DNA of 64,000 nt from Bacteroidales bacterium (GCA_017471045.1 JAFUWZ010000017.1:1-64000), one strand, 5' to 3'; counted from the stretch's first letter, positions 52,903 to 63,476 are shown. Notes: generated by a model from the letters alone, not told the origin. Made by a program: numbers and translations.

Positions 52903-54099
52903 ATGAAACGCTTACTCCTTCTCCTTGTCTCGGTATTGGCCATCGTTCCCGCCTGTACGCAAAAGCGGGCCAATCTGACCGTCATTGTCTCCCTGGATGC
53001 ATTCCGCTGGGATTTTACACAGATTCATCAGGCTCCCTGGCTGGACAGTATCGGCCGGGCCGGCATCCAGGCCGTGATGCGACCGTCTTATCCTTCTTCG
53101 ACTTTCCCGAACCATTATACGATCGCTACGGGCCTGCGTCCTGACCACCATGGGATCGTCAACAGTGCTTTCTGGGACAGCGAGCGGGGTGTCCTGTATT
53201 CGATGGGTGACTCGGTAACTCGGAATCGTCCTTATTACTACGGCGGGGAGCCGATTTGGGTGACGGCCGAGAAGCAGGGCGTCCGTACGGCGAGCGTGTA
53301 TTGGGTCGGCTCGGATATCCCGATCGGAGGCGTGCTCCCGGCGGATTATAAGTATTGGTATGACGAGCCGCGCTTGACCTATCCGGAACGGGTGCAGGAG
53401 ACGCTTCGTCTCGCTTCACTGCCCTCGAAAGAGCGTCCAAGCCTGATCATGCTTTATTTCGACGATCCGGACTGGGCGGCCCATCAATTCGGACCCTCCG
53501 GGATCGGGACCGGGATGATGATCAGCCACCTGGACAGTCTGATGGGTGTGCTCTACACGGGCCTCCATGCCCTCCCGCACGGGGATAGGATCAACCTGAT
53601 CGTAACGGCAGACCACGGCATGACGGACATCAGCGATGAACGTTTCATCCCGATCCCGGAAGTGATCGATACGGCGCTATGCGAACACATCGTATCGACC
53701 AATCCGACTACGATTTTCTCGAAGCCGGGTTGCAGGGAACAGATCCTGGATCAGCTCTCTAAAGTCGGACATATCAATGCCTGGAAATCCGAAGACGTGC
53801 CGGAACATCTGCATTACGGGACCAGCCCGCACCTGGGAGATATCGTGGTGGCACCTGATCTGGGCTGGCAGTTTGCTTTCACGCCCCGGGGGCTGCTCGG
53901 TGCGCATGGGTATGATCCCCAGGAGCCGGACATGCAGGTACTCTTCCGCGCTGCGGGACCGGACTTCAAGAAAGGATATATCAAGCCGGAGAAGTTTGAC
54001 AACGTAGACATCTATCCGCTGCTGGCCCATTTACTGCACGTGAATCCTGCCCGGACGGACGGGACCTTGGTTGAGGTCCAGGACCTCCTGGCACGATAA
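52903..54099 (+). CDS. Nucleotide pyrophosphatase/phosphodiesterase lipoprotein
   Basis: The protein has 398 residues with a lipobox VPAC (Cys18), so it sits on the outer membrane. It belongs to the alkaline-phosphatase superfamily NPP group: metal ligand VIVSLDAFRWDF, nucleophile Thr67 in PSSTFPNHYTIATGLRPDHH, FDDPDWAAHQFG and TADHGMTD. It cleaves phosphodiester or pyrophosphate bonds of nucleotides. The location between two receptors fits breakdown of nucleotides at the cell surface or in the periplasm. Confidence 0.88.
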   Translation: MKRLLLLLVSVLAIVPACTQKRANLTVIVSLDAFRWDFTQIHQAPWLDSIGRAGIQAVMRPSYPSSTFPNHYTIATGLRPDHHGIVNSAFWDSERGVLYSMGDSVTRNRPYYYGGEPIWVTAEKQGVRTASVYWVGSDIPIGGVLPADYKYWYDEPRLTYPERVQETLRLASLPSKERPSLIMLYFDDPDWAAHQFGPSGIGTGMMISHLDSLMGVLYTGLHALPHGDRINLIVTADHGMTDISDERFIPIPEVIDTALCEHIVSTNPTTIFSKPGCREQILDQLSKVGHINAWKSEDVPEHLHYGTSPHLGDIVVAPDLGWQFAFTPRGLLGAHGYDPQEPDMQVLFRAAGPDFKKGYIKPEKFDNVDIYPLLAHLLHVNPARTDGTLVEVQDLLAR

Positions 54100-54102
54100 C
54101 AC

Positions 54103-54146
54103 TGACTTGAACTGAAAAAAGTGTCAACTTTTTTCAGTTCAAGTCA
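54103..54146. terminator. Perfect 19-bp bidirectional-type terminator
   Basis: TGACTTGAACTGAAAAAAG and CTTTTTTCAGTTCAAGTCA (54103-54121, 54128-54146) are exact complements around a 6-nt loop, with A and T runs on both inner edges. It ends the phosphodiesterase transcript. Confidence 0.85.
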
Positions 54147-54210
54147 TCTCGAATATGCTTTCGAAAACCAAGTGCCGCTCTGGATGTTTGGATTTCTGTA
54201 TTAGCTTTTT

Positions 54211-54239
54211 TTGTGGTTTTGACTTTATTTCTTAACTTG
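54211..54239 (+). promoter_or_regulatory. Possible promoter of the nucleic-acid locus
   Basis: TTG (54211-54213), 19 nt, then TAACTTG (54233-54239) resembles the Bacteroidota promoter but lacks the final TTTG match. It is the best candidate upstream of the receptor 2 operon. Confidence 0.35.
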
Positions 54240-54282
54240 CATTGTTATACCCGCAAAAAAACAGCAAAATTAATAAGCCATT

Positions 54283-57200
54283 ATGAATCAACAATTTAAA
54301 CTTAAACGATCCTTGATCTTCCTCCTGACGATGCTGCTGGGTATCTCCGCAGCAGCGCAGGTGACGACCTCCAGTATGGTCGGCCGCGTCGTGGACGAGG
54401 AGAGCGAACCCCTGGCCGGGACGGCCGTCGTCGCCGTCCACCAGCCCACCGGTACGCAATATTATGCCGTGACCAACGGCGACGGCCGCTTTTTCATCAA
54501 CGGCATGCACGTCGGCGGCCCCTACAAGGTGGAAGTCTCCTTCCTGGGCATGGCGACGGTCGTGTACAACGACGTGCAGCTCAAGCTGGGCGAGGCCTAC
54601 GAGATCAACCCGGTGATGAAATCGGTCAATGAGCTGAATGCCGTCACCGTCGTGGGCGAGAAGCCTTTCAACGCCAGCATCACGGGCGCCGGGTCGAGCT
54701 TCAACCTGGAGCAGGTCGAAGCGATGCCGACGATCAACCGCAGCGTCTATGACGTGGTGAAGTTTACGCCGCAGGCCTCGCTCAACAAGAACGGCGGCAT
54801 CTCCTTCTCCGGATCGAACAACCGCTACAACTCCTTCCTGATTGACGGTGCCGTCGCCAACGACTCCTTCGGCCTGGCGGCTTCCGGTACCAACGGCGGC
54901 CAGACGGGCGCCAATCCGATCTCCTTCGATGCCATCGAGGAGGTCCAGGTCGTGATCGCCCCCTTCGACGTGCGCCAGAGCGGTTTCACGGGCGGCGCGA
55001 TCAACACGATCACCAAGTCCGGTACCAACGAAATCAAGGGCTCCTTCTACTCCCACTTCTTCAACGAAGACTTGATCGGCACCACCCCCGGCAGCGCGGC
55101 GCAGATGCTGGACAACTGGAACCTGACCGAGCGGGCCAAGTACGAGAACGAACTGTACCAGACCTACGGCTTCACCCTGGGCGCCCCGCTCATCAAGAAC
55201 AAACTTTTCCTCTTCACCAGCGGCGAATACTTCTCCAAGACCTACCCCAACGCCTATTCTCCGGCCCTGGGCAGCTACGAGAACCGTCCGCTCAGCAAGC
55301 CGGTCGTGTACAAGGGCGAGCAGCTTGGCGACATCTTCAACGCTGCGATGGCTGATGCCGTGATAGAGAAATACAAGGCCACTTACGGGCCGGATACGGA
55401 TTTTGCTGAGTCTTATGGACAGCATCAGGTCAAGGACCGCTCCATCAACCTGATGGCCCGTCTCGACTGGAACATCGACGATGCCAACAAGTTGATGTTC
55501 CGCTATCAGTTCGCGGATGCCTATTCGGACAAATATGGCTCCGGCCGCTATACGTACTATTTCAACAACTCGTCTTATCTCCAGGCCAACCGGACCAATA
55601 CTTTCGTGGCCGAGCTTAATTCGCGCCTGTCCGACCGGATGTCCAACGAGCTGCGCGCCACGGCCGTCCTGGTCCGCGACCATCGCGACGTGCCTTACCA
55701 GGGCGCCACGATGTACATCCGCGACAAGATCACCTTCGACCTGGGCACGGAGTACTCCTCGGGGGCCAATTCGATGGCCAGCGACACCTACACGCTGACG
55801 GACAACCTGTCCATCTTCGCCGGCAAGCACAACATCACCCTCGGCACGCACAACGAGTTCTTCAAGTTCAACAACGTCTATCTCCAGTACGCCAACGGCG
55901 AATACACCTTCGCCTCGCTGGCAGACTTCTTCGAGGACAACTACAACAAATTCGACTACAAATACGCGGATCCCTTCTTCACGGGCGGCGAAACCCGCTG
56001 GGCCGCGACGACCTACGCCCTTGAGCTGGGCGCCTATGCGCAGGATGAGTGGAAGCCTACGCGCAACTTCACCCTCACCTACGGCTTGCGGGTCGATGTC
56101 CCGATGCTGCTCAACAAGCCGACGGAGAATGCTGATTTCAACGCGACCGCCTTCGCCCGGGACAACAATGAGTATGTCGGCGTCGTCCCGAAGGTCCAGC
56201 CGCTCTTCTCCCCGAGGCTCGGGTTCCGTCTCTTCATAGACGATGCGCACAAGTCCCTGCTGCGCGGCGGTGCGGGTCTCTTCACCGGCCGCGTGCCGTT
56301 CGTATGGTTGTCCAACGCCTACAACAACACCGGCATCGAGACCAAGTCTGTCACTTCGACGGTAACCGGCCTGCCGCTCACGAGCAATCCGTACACGGAT
56401 ATCATCAAGCCCGGCATCATCACCGGCACGACGGCGGGTGCCACGATCAACACGCTCAACGAGAACTTCAAGTATCCGCAGGTGTTCCGCGCCAACCTCG
56501 GTTTCGACCAGGATTTCGGCATGGGCTGGAAGCTGACCCTGGACGCGATCTTCTCCAAGACGATGAACAACGTCTTCTTCGAGAACCTGGCGATCCGCAG
56601 CGACCATTCGGTCTATGGCGTGAACGCCGCCGCCGGCGTGGCCAATCCCAACAGCGTCGCTCCCTACTATTCGATGGTCAGCAGCGCCTATTCGACGATC
56701 GTCGCCCTGATGACGACCAACAAGGGCTATAGCTACTCGCTGAGCGCCAAGCTGGACAAGCACTTCCCCTGGGGCCTCGACCTGATGGCTTCCTACACCT
56801 TCGGACATTCCTTCTCCGTCAACGACGGCACCTCCTCCGTCGCGTACTCCAACTGGAAGTACAACTACGCGGTGGATACCAACTCCCCGGACGAACTGTC
56901 CTACTCCTTCTTCGACCGCCCGCATCACGTCAACGCCGTGGCGTCCTACGTTTCCCCGATGTACGGCCGCTTCCGCACGCACGTGACCCTGACCTACCAG
57001 GGCGATTCGGGCACCCGCTTCGCCTATACGATGCGCGAGTCCAACGAGGATTTCAACGGCGACGGCCAGTTCGGCAACTCCCTGATGTACATCCCGACCC
57101 AGGCCGAACTGGTGCAGATGAACTGGACCGATGCCGAGAGTGCGGCGAAGTTCGAGAACTTCATCCGCCAGGACGAGTACCTGAGTTCGCACCGCGGCGA

Positions 57201-57525
57201 GTGGTCCCGCCGCTACGCCGGCATCGCTCCCTTCGAGCACCATTTCGACTTCCAGGTCACCGAGGACTTCTACTATGACAAGAAGCACGGCCGCAAGGTG
57301 CAGCTGATCGCCAACCTGATCAATGCTTCCAACCTACTCAACCGGGCTTGGGGCATGTATTACAGTTCCACCTACAACCGGACCATCCTGCAGCTGGACG
57401 CCCTGACCGCAGATGCCCAGGGCAACATGACTCCGACCTATTCGTTCTACGATGACAACCGGATCGGCCTGAACGACTTCAATTCCAGATGGAGATGCCA
57501 GCTCGGTGTCCGTGTCACATTCTAA
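54283..57525 (+). CDS. Oar-like TonB-dependent outer-membrane receptor 2
   Basis: The protein has 1080 residues: signal peptide (MNQQFKLKRSLIFLLTMLLG), regulatory-like domain (VTTSSMVGRVVDEESEPLAG), plug (AIEEVQVVIAPFDVRQSGFT) and barrel ending SRWRCQLGVRVTF. It is related to receptor 1 at 49641 but diverged. It starts an apparent operon with four exported nucleic-acid-related genes (gaps of 12-26 bp), so it probably imports or docks nucleic-acid breakdown products. Confidence 0.88.
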   Translation: MNQQFKLKRSLIFLLTMLLGISAAAQVTTSSMVGRVVDEESEPLAGTAVVAVHQPTGTQYYAVTNGDGRFFINGMHVGGPYKVEVSFLGMATVVYNDVQLKLGEAYEINPVMKSVNELNAVTVVGEKPFNASITGAGSSFNLEQVEAMPTINRSVYDVVKFTPQASLNKNGGISFSGSNNRYNSFLIDGAVANDSFGLAASGTNGGQTGANPISFDAIEEVQVVIAPFDVRQSGFTGGAINTITKSGTNEIKGSFYSHFFNEDLIGTTPGSAAQMLDNWNLTERAKYENELYQTYGFTLGAPLIKNKLFLFTSGEYFSKTYPNAYSPALGSYENRPLSKPVVYKGEQLGDIFNAAMADAVIEKYKATYGPDTDFAESYGQHQVKDRSINLMARLDWNIDDANKLMFRYQFADAYSDKYGSGRYTYYFNNSSYLQANRTNTFVAELNSRLSDRMSNELRATAVLVRDHRDVPYQGATMYIRDKITFDLGTEYSSGANSMASDTYTLTDNLSIFAGKHNITLGTHNEFFKFNNVYLQYANGEYTFASLADFFEDNYNKFDYKYADPFFTGGETRWAATTYALELGAYAQDEWKPTRNFTLTYGLRVDVPMLLNKPTENADFNATAFARDNNEYVGVVPKVQPLFSPRLGFRLFIDDAHKSLLRGGAGLFTGRVPFVWLSNAYNNTGIETKSVTSTVTGLPLTSNPYTDIIKPGIITGTTAGATINTLNENFKYPQVFRANLGFDQDFGMGWKLTLDAIFSKTMNNVFFENLAIRSDHSVYGVNAAAGVANPNSVAPYYSMVSSAYSTIVALMTTNKGYSYSLSAKLDKHFPWGLDLMASYTFGHSFSVNDGTSSVAYSNWKYNYAVDTNSPDELSYSFFDRPHHVNAVASYVSPMYGRFRTHVTLTYQGDSGTRFAYTMRESNEDFNGDGQFGNSLMYIPTQAELVQMNWTDAESAAKFENFIRQDEYLSSHRGEWSRRYAGIAPFEHHFDFQVTEDFYYDKKHGRKVQLIANLINASNLLNRAWGMYYSSTYNRTILQLDALTADAQGNMTPTYSFYDDNRIGLNDFNSRWRCQLGVRVTF

Positions 57526-57543
57526 TCAAAGGAGGAAAGCGTT

Positions 57544-59961
57544 ATGAAACATATTTTCAGATTTATCACGGCGGTTCTTTGCGGCGCACTGCTGCTGTCC
57601 TGCGATTTCGACCCGTACCGGATCAACCTGTTGAGCGAGGGGATCAGCGTCAGCACGCAGGAAATCACCTTGGAGAGCACGGGCTCCGTCCCGGCCACTT
57701 TCGATCTCCAGGCTGCGGGCGACTGGATCATCGTCGCCCCGGAGGGACTGACCGTCTCCCCGAAATATGGCAATGGTCCCGCCACCGTCACAGTGACGGC
57801 TCCGGACAACGTGGACGAAGTCTGGCATGAGGTCCAGGGCCCCCGTTCGTTCAAACTCTCCGTCTGCGGTACGGACACGACGGTCCCGGTCCTGGTCAAC
57901 CAGAAGGGCGAGGCCGGACTCGACGCCTCCCGCACTTATTCCAAGATCACGGCTGCGGATGCGTTCGAGAGCGGCATGGGCTACCTGATCGTGGCCCCCG
58001 ACAAGGACGGCGCCTACAAGGCCTGCGGCCAGGTCCCGGCTTCGCGCACCTACGGCTGGCCCTCGCTGGTCGCCCTCGAGGGCGACGGCGAGACCTTTAC
58101 CCTGCCCGATGCCAGCCGCGCGCTGACCTTTGTCGGTACGCCCGATTCTTTCCTGATCCGTCAGGCGGACGGCCGCTACTGGTACCAGACTGGCACCTAT
58201 ACGAGCTTCAATGTGACCAATGATCCCGAGACGGAGGGGTGCCTCTTCAAACTCAGTTTCGAGGACGACGGCACGGTGCGCATCGTCAACCTCGCGGTCA
58301 ACAAGACGCTCCAGGCTTCGATGAAGGTCAACGGCGCCTCCTATGACGAATATCTCTCAGACGCCGGCCTCGGCGACGGATGCGCCTGGCCCTTCCTGTA
58401 CAAGGACAGCAAGGTCGCGACGGACGAGGTCCTGCTGGTCGCCGATGCGACCGTGGATGCGATGGCCACCTCCGTTGACATCCCGGTCACTTCCAACGCC
58501 GCGACGGGCTGGCGCGTGCGCTGCCACGACGATTGGGTGAAGGACTTCACCCGGAGCGGCAGCGGCAACGGCGTGATCCACGTCGAGTTCGACGCCAATA
58601 CCCGTTACGATGCCGACCGCGTGGCCCAGATTATGGTGCTGGGCGAGACGACGGGTGCTACGATTACGCTGACCCAGGGCAAGTACGTCCCTTCGATCGC
58701 ACTCGAGCCCGAGACGCTGACTGTGGCCGCCGACGCAACCACTGCCAAGTTCGCCGTCAAGGCCAATACTCCCTGGACGGTCACCTGCCCGGCGGGCGTG
58801 AGTGCCGATCCGGCCTCCGGCGAAGGAGATGCGACGGTTACGCTCTCTTTCGCGGCCAATGGCGGCGCCGGCGACCTGACGCATGAGATCAAGGTCAGCG
58901 GCAGCGATCCGCACCTCTCGGTCAAGGAGTTGACGCTGACCCTGACGCAGCGCAGCGCGTCCAGCAAGACGCTGCCGTACAGCGAGAGTTTTGCCGATTC
59001 GTTCGGTGATTTCACCCTCAATGACGTGGCCCTGCCGTCCGGCTCCACCTATGTATGGAAGATCGACGCATCGAACCATTACGCGAAAGGCTCATCCTAT
59101 TTCGGCGGCGCCAACCACGCTTCCGAGAGCTGGCTCGTTTCCCCGACCCTTGACCTGTCCGAGGCGAAGAGCGCCCAGGTTGCCTTCCAGTTCGTCATGA
59201 ACTACGGCACACCGGCCCTTTATCCCGAGGCCTTCTACGGCTATGTCATCGAGGGCGAAAACAAGACCCGGATCGATTTCAAGGGCATCCCCGCCAAGGG
59301 CTCCTGGACCTGGATCGAAGAGGTCGTGGACCTGTCCGCCTGGGTGGGCAAGAGCATCAAGTTCGCCTTCGTCTATACCTCCACGGACGCTGCGGCCTGC
59401 ACGGTCGAGATCAAGAACGTCGCCTTCGACTTGAAGTCCTTCTCGGCCGCCGAGGTCCTCGCCGCCGCAAAAGACAAGGAGGTCCTGATGAAAGACGTCA
59501 TCGTGACGATGGTTTACGGCAAGGGCTTCATGGTGCAGGACAAGACCGGCGCCCATGTGCTTGTCTATCCGAATGCCGCCCCGTCCGTCCAGGTGGGAGA
59601 CCGGATTGACGTGAGCGGCAAGATTGCCGTGTATGGCAATCTCAACCAGATCGGAAAGCCCGTGGAGACGAAAGTCCTTTCTTCCGGCAATACCATCCCC
59701 TGGCCCACGCCCGCGACGCCCTCGGCTGCCGAGGTGGATGCCTTCACCAATGACGTCCCCGGTTATCTCTACGCCAAGGTGACGGTCCAACTCGACGCCG
59801 GCAAAAACTATGAGGGTAAGATGGACGGCGGTTCCACGACGGTCAACATCCAGTACGACAATGCCATCACGACACCCGAAAAGGGCGCGACCGTGACGGT
59901 GGCAGGCTATTTCTATGGCCATAACAACAAGGCTTATTTCTACGCGGTCTCCGCGGAGTAA
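57544..59961 (+). CDS. BACON/OB-fold surface lipoprotein
   Basis: The protein has 805 residues and lipobox LLSC (Cys20). In order: a BACON-like domain (to about 115), a lectin-like module with LEGDGETFTLPDASRALTFV, two BACON repeats (about 300-480, e.g. TPWTVTCPAGVSADPASGEG), a choice-of-anchor/adhesin-type domain (SYFGGANHASESWLVSPTLD), and an OB-fold (KDVIVTMVYGKGFMVQDKTG). BACON plus OB modules occur in Bacteroidota proteins that meet extracellular polymers; nucleic-acid binding by the OB domain is inferred. 18 bp after receptor 2. Confidence 0.72.
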   Translation: MKHIFRFITAVLCGALLLSCDFDPYRINLLSEGISVSTQEITLESTGSVPATFDLQAAGDWIIVAPEGLTVSPKYGNGPATVTVTAPDNVDEVWHEVQGPRSFKLSVCGTDTTVPVLVNQKGEAGLDASRTYSKITAADAFESGMGYLIVAPDKDGAYKACGQVPASRTYGWPSLVALEGDGETFTLPDASRALTFVGTPDSFLIRQADGRYWYQTGTYTSFNVTNDPETEGCLFKLSFEDDGTVRIVNLAVNKTLQASMKVNGASYDEYLSDAGLGDGCAWPFLYKDSKVATDEVLLVADATVDAMATSVDIPVTSNAATGWRVRCHDDWVKDFTRSGSGNGVIHVEFDANTRYDADRVAQIMVLGETTGATITLTQGKYVPSIALEPETLTVAADATTAKFAVKANTPWTVTCPAGVSADPASGEGDATVTLSFAANGGAGDLTHEIKVSGSDPHLSVKELTLTLTQRSASSKTLPYSESFADSFGDFTLNDVALPSGSTYVWKIDASNHYAKGSSYFGGANHASESWLVSPTLDLSEAKSAQVAFQFVMNYGTPALYPEAFYGYVIEGENKTRIDFKGIPAKGSWTWIEEVVDLSAWVGKSIKFAFVYTSTDAAACTVEIKNVAFDLKSFSAAEVLAAAKDKEVLMKDVIVTMVYGKGFMVQDKTGAHVLVYPNAAPSVQVGDRIDVSGKIAVYGNLNQIGKPVETKVLSSGNTIPWPTPATPSAAEVDAFTNDVPGYLYAKVTVQLDAGKNYEGKMDGGSTTVNIQYDNAITTPEKGATVTVAGYFYGHNNKAYFYAVSAE

Positions 59962-59987
59962 CCCGAAACTAATAATACGCGAACCAT

Positions 59988-62213
59988 ATGAAATGTAAAC
60001 ATTTGCTATTGGGCTTGATCGCCGCGTGTGCGGCGGTCTTCTCCTGTCAGCAGCCGGACCGGGACCTGTCGATGCCTTCCATCGAGATCAACCAGCGTTC
60101 CGCTTCCGTGGACATGCCGGCGTCGTCCTTTACGACGATGATCCTGACCAACCGGGCCTGGCGGGCTACGGCCGACGTGCCTTGGATCGCCATTGATCCG
60201 GAGAGCGGACAGGGCGATGCTTTCGGACAGACCGTCACGATTACGGTGCAGAAGAATATGGGCTACGACCGGACCGGCCACGTCACCTTCGACATCGTCT
60301 ATGACAGTGCTACACTGCCGGTCTCGCAGGCCGGCATCGGAAACCCGGACGATTTCCTCATCTTCTACAACGACTTCGACCTCGAGACCGCGACCCAGAC
60401 CTACGGATCCGGCGGATCGAGCTGGCCGTTCCTGGACCAGTTCGGCGGCTGGAAGAACGAGAAGGGCGTCGGCATCGCCAACCTCGAATATGCCTTCGGA
60501 GGTTTGTCCTGCCGCAACAACAGCAGTTCGAACGGCAGCTACTCGGATTACAGTGGGTCGGGCCTGAACAACCTCTTGTTCGGAACGGCCAATTACCTGG
60601 CCGTCAAGAACCTGGACCTGAAGGGAAACTCCACCTTCCGCCTTTCCTTCGGCTCGGAGAAGTATGACAACAACAACAAAGACTCCAATTTCAACACGAA
60701 CGAGTTCTTCGTCTATGCCAGTGACAACGCGGAGCGGTGGGTGCCCATCAGCTACAGTTTCAACGGGACGGCGGCCGGCCGCTGGAACCTGGCCGAAGCC
60801 ATCTTCTCCGTCCCTGCGGGCACGGAAAAGCTGAGCCTCTACCTGATGGCCAGCGTGTCGAGCGTGTACCGCGTGGACGACCTCAAGCTGGAAGTCGTGC
60901 AGACTTCCGGCACCCTGCTGGATTTCTCTTACGGGATCGAGCTGGGCAGCGGCTCCGGCACCGGTGGCGGCGGCACGACGCCTTCGGACGACTATGGGGA
61001 CGCACCGGTCAAGACGGTCAAGGAGTTCATCGACGCGGCCGACGGGAATACGTATTACAAACTCACCGGCAAGGTCAGCCGCTTCAGCTCCACGTACTGC
61101 AGTTTTGACCTGACGGATGACAGCGGCACCATCTATGTCTACAGCGTGGACAATAAGGACAGCTGGTCTTCCAAGATCAAGGACGGCGGCACAGTCACCC
61201 TCGCGGGTAAGTACTCCTACTATGAAAAGAACAGCCAGCACGAAGTGGTCAACGCCCAGATCCTCTCCTTCGACGGGGAGAGCGGCGGTAGCGGCGGGTC
61301 GGCCGGCGAGGTCCCGTTCAAGAAACTCGACCCTGCCTCCTTCCAGGAGGGTAAATACGTGATCGCATACCCCTCCGGCAGCAGCTTCGCCATCATGAAG
61401 AACGCCGTTCAGTCCAATTACTATGTGGCGGCTTCCACCTTCGACCTGTCGGCCGGAACGGCCCCTACCGAGGAGCATATCTTCACCGTGGCCAAGTCCG
61501 GCAGCGGTTACACGATCCGGAACCACGAAGGCGGCTATGTCGGCGTGGAGATCAGCGGGACGCATTACAACCTCAAGCCGGGTCTTGCGACGCCTTATGT
61601 CTGGACCTTCACGGCGCAGTCCGACGGATCCATCGAAGCCCGTGGCAGCGACAGCGGTGATTATGTCCTGTCGTTTGACGCCGGCCACAACGACTTCACC
61701 CTCTTCAACAAGACTCCTTCCTATCCGACGTTCTACTATGTAGAAGGCGCTCCCTCCGGCGGTGGCGGCGATACGCCCGGCGGTGGCGGCAGCACCGACG
61801 ACGGCTCGACGATCACCTGGGAAGTCGGCCTGTCCAATCAGAACTGGGCGGTGTCCAACAGCGCCGAATACGGCGCGGGCTTTGCCGCGACGGATGGCGG
61901 GATGACGGTCGCCTACTACAAGGCCGCTTCCACGACGACGCCCATCATCGCCTCGGACAACCATATCCGTGTCTATAAAGGAAGCCACTTGTCCATCAGC
62001 GTGCCCGGCAAGACCATTACGGGCGTGGAGCTGAGTTGCCTCAAGGCCGGATCCTCCGTCTATTGCTATGACTTGACGGTAGCGGGCGGATCGACCGCCA
62101 CGGCCGACAAGGATGCCCTGAAGGTGAGCTGGTCGGGCAGCATCTCGTCTTTCGAGGCGGATTCGCCCAACGGCCAGATCCGGATCTCAGAGATCAAAGT
62201 CACTTACAAATAA
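59988..62213 (+). CDS. BACON/OB-fold surface lipoprotein 2
   Basis: The protein has 741 residues. The lipid-attached Cys is near position 20 (VFSC). A BACON domain (AWRATADVPWIAIDPESGQG) is followed by a jelly-roll-like domain (to about 315), an OB-fold (YYKLTGKVSRFSSTYCSFDL, TVTLAGKYSYYEK), a ricin-like or lectin-like module similar to one in the upstream protein, and a last beta domain. Gly/Ser/Asp linkers (GGGGDTPGGGGSTDDG type) separate them. Possible nucleic-acid or glycan binding. Confidence 0.7.
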   Translation: MKCKHLLLGLIAACAAVFSCQQPDRDLSMPSIEINQRSASVDMPASSFTTMILTNRAWRATADVPWIAIDPESGQGDAFGQTVTITVQKNMGYDRTGHVTFDIVYDSATLPVSQAGIGNPDDFLIFYNDFDLETATQTYGSGGSSWPFLDQFGGWKNEKGVGIANLEYAFGGLSCRNNSSSNGSYSDYSGSGLNNLLFGTANYLAVKNLDLKGNSTFRLSFGSEKYDNNNKDSNFNTNEFFVYASDNAERWVPISYSFNGTAAGRWNLAEAIFSVPAGTEKLSLYLMASVSSVYRVDDLKLEVVQTSGTLLDFSYGIELGSGSGTGGGGTTPSDDYGDAPVKTVKEFIDAADGNTYYKLTGKVSRFSSTYCSFDLTDDSGTIYVYSVDNKDSWSSKIKDGGTVTLAGKYSYYEKNSQHEVVNAQILSFDGESGGSGGSAGEVPFKKLDPASFQEGKYVIAYPSGSSFAIMKNAVQSNYYVAASTFDLSAGTAPTEEHIFTVAKSGSGYTIRNHEGGYVGVEISGTHYNLKPGLATPYVWTFTAQSDGSIEARGSDSGDYVLSFDAGHNDFTLFNKTPSYPTFYYVEGAPSGGGGDTPGGGGSTDDGSTITWEVGLSNQNWAVSNSAEYGAGFAATDGGMTVAYYKAASTTTPIIASDNHIRVYKGSHLSISVPGKTITGVELSCLKAGSSVYCYDLTVAGGSTATADKDALKVSWSGSISSFEADSPNGQIRISEIKVTYK

Positions 62214-62225
62214 TCCAGACGCACC

Positions 62226-63461
62226 ATGAAACAGCATATCAGACTCTTTTCCATCCTTGCGGCCCTGGCCGGGCTGGCCGCTTGCGTGCAGACGCAGGAC
62301 AAGGCCCGGAAACTGGAAGTCTCCATCGTGGAGCCTGCCGTCACCTTCGATGCGGGTTCCGTTTTCGTGCGGGTCAGCTCCGATGTAGATTGGACCCTTG
62401 CCTTTGCCAACCCCGTCGATTGGGCAACGCTCAACACCACTTCCGGGACCGGCGACAAGAACAGTGTCATCATCGAGTACGACGCCAACGAAGAGCCCGA
62501 TGACCGCTCCGTGACCGTCGTCGCCCTGTCCTCGGACGGTGCGCTGGTCTCGGAAGCGACCCTGACGCAGGCCGGCTATTCGGTCGATGCGCCCGAAGTG
62601 CCGACCAACGCCAACGACGGCGTCCAGTCCACGGCTCCCTTCAACTGGTTGGAACTGCCCGCCACGGATGCGTCGGACGGGAAAGACTTCATCTGGCACT
62701 ACATCCGGGTCGGGGCCAACTCCATCCGCAATTTCTCCTATTATTGGGATTATTCCAACCTGGTTGCTTTCTGGGTCGCTTATCCGCTGACGGACAGCTA
62801 TATCAATAAGTACGCCGGCTCGATGCCCTATCGCTGGGGACTGGAGCCGCTTCTCCCGCGGGACAAGCAGTCCGTGCTGACGAGCGGTTTCCGGACCGGC
62901 AACCATACCGTGGACGGCGCGTTCTATGCCCGCGGCCACCAGATCGCGTTGGCGGATCGCAAGATCACCGCAGAAGCCAACATCCAGACCTGCTACGGGA
63001 CCAACATGACGCCCCAGCTCAACAAGTCCGACTACGGCTCCGGGGCGCAGGACTTCAACGGCGGCATCTGGGCCAGCCTGGAGAGCCGGGTCCGTGACTG
63101 GGCTTCGTCGAGCGACACGCTCTATGTCGTGACGGGCTGCACCGTCGCCGGCAGCACCTACTATGCCCTGGACAACGACGGCAAGAAGGTGACGGTCCCG
63201 AGCGGTTACTTCAAGGCTGTCCTGCGCTATGCTCCGTCCTCGACGGTGGGCCATGACGGCTACATGGGATGTGCGGTCTATCTGGACCACAAGCTATACT
63301 CCTCCTCCGCCAAGGTGGACAAGAGCTACGCGATGTCCATCGACGAATTGGAGAAGAAACTCGGCATCGACCTCTTCGTCAACCTCCCCTCGGTGGTCGG
63401 AGACAGCCTGGCCGCGACGATCGAGGCCGAGGATCCCAAGTCTGTCAACTGGTGGTGGTGA
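62226..63461 (+). CDS. Secreted DNA/RNA non-specific endonuclease (NUC) lipoprotein
   Basis: The protein has 411 residues. Lipobox LAAC near Cys20; one BACON domain (SDVDWTLAFANPVDWATLNT); then the beta-beta-alpha-metal NUC domain with active-site ARGHQIALADR (His near 238 in the R-G-H form of D-R-G-H) and the metal Asn region CYGTNMTPQLNKSDYG plus FNGGIWASLESRV. Such enzymes cut single- and double-stranded DNA or RNA outside the cell. 12 bp after the second BACON gene. Confidence 0.85.
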   Translation: MKQHIRLFSILAALAGLAACVQTQDKARKLEVSIVEPAVTFDAGSVFVRVSSDVDWTLAFANPVDWATLNTTSGTGDKNSVIIEYDANEEPDDRSVTVVALSSDGALVSEATLTQAGYSVDAPEVPTNANDGVQSTAPFNWLELPATDASDGKDFIWHYIRVGANSIRNFSYYWDYSNLVAFWVAYPLTDSYINKYAGSMPYRWGLEPLLPRDKQSVLTSGFRTGNHTVDGAFYARGHQIALADRKITAEANIQTCYGTNMTPQLNKSDYGSGAQDFNGGIWASLESRVRDWASSSDTLYVVTGCTVAGSTYYALDNDGKKVTVPSGYFKAVLRYAPSSTVGHDGYMGCAVYLDHKLYSSSAKVDKSYAMSIDELEKKLGIDLFVNLPSVVGDSLAATIEAEDPKSVNWWW

Positions 63462-63476
63462 TAAAGCGGACGGGTT

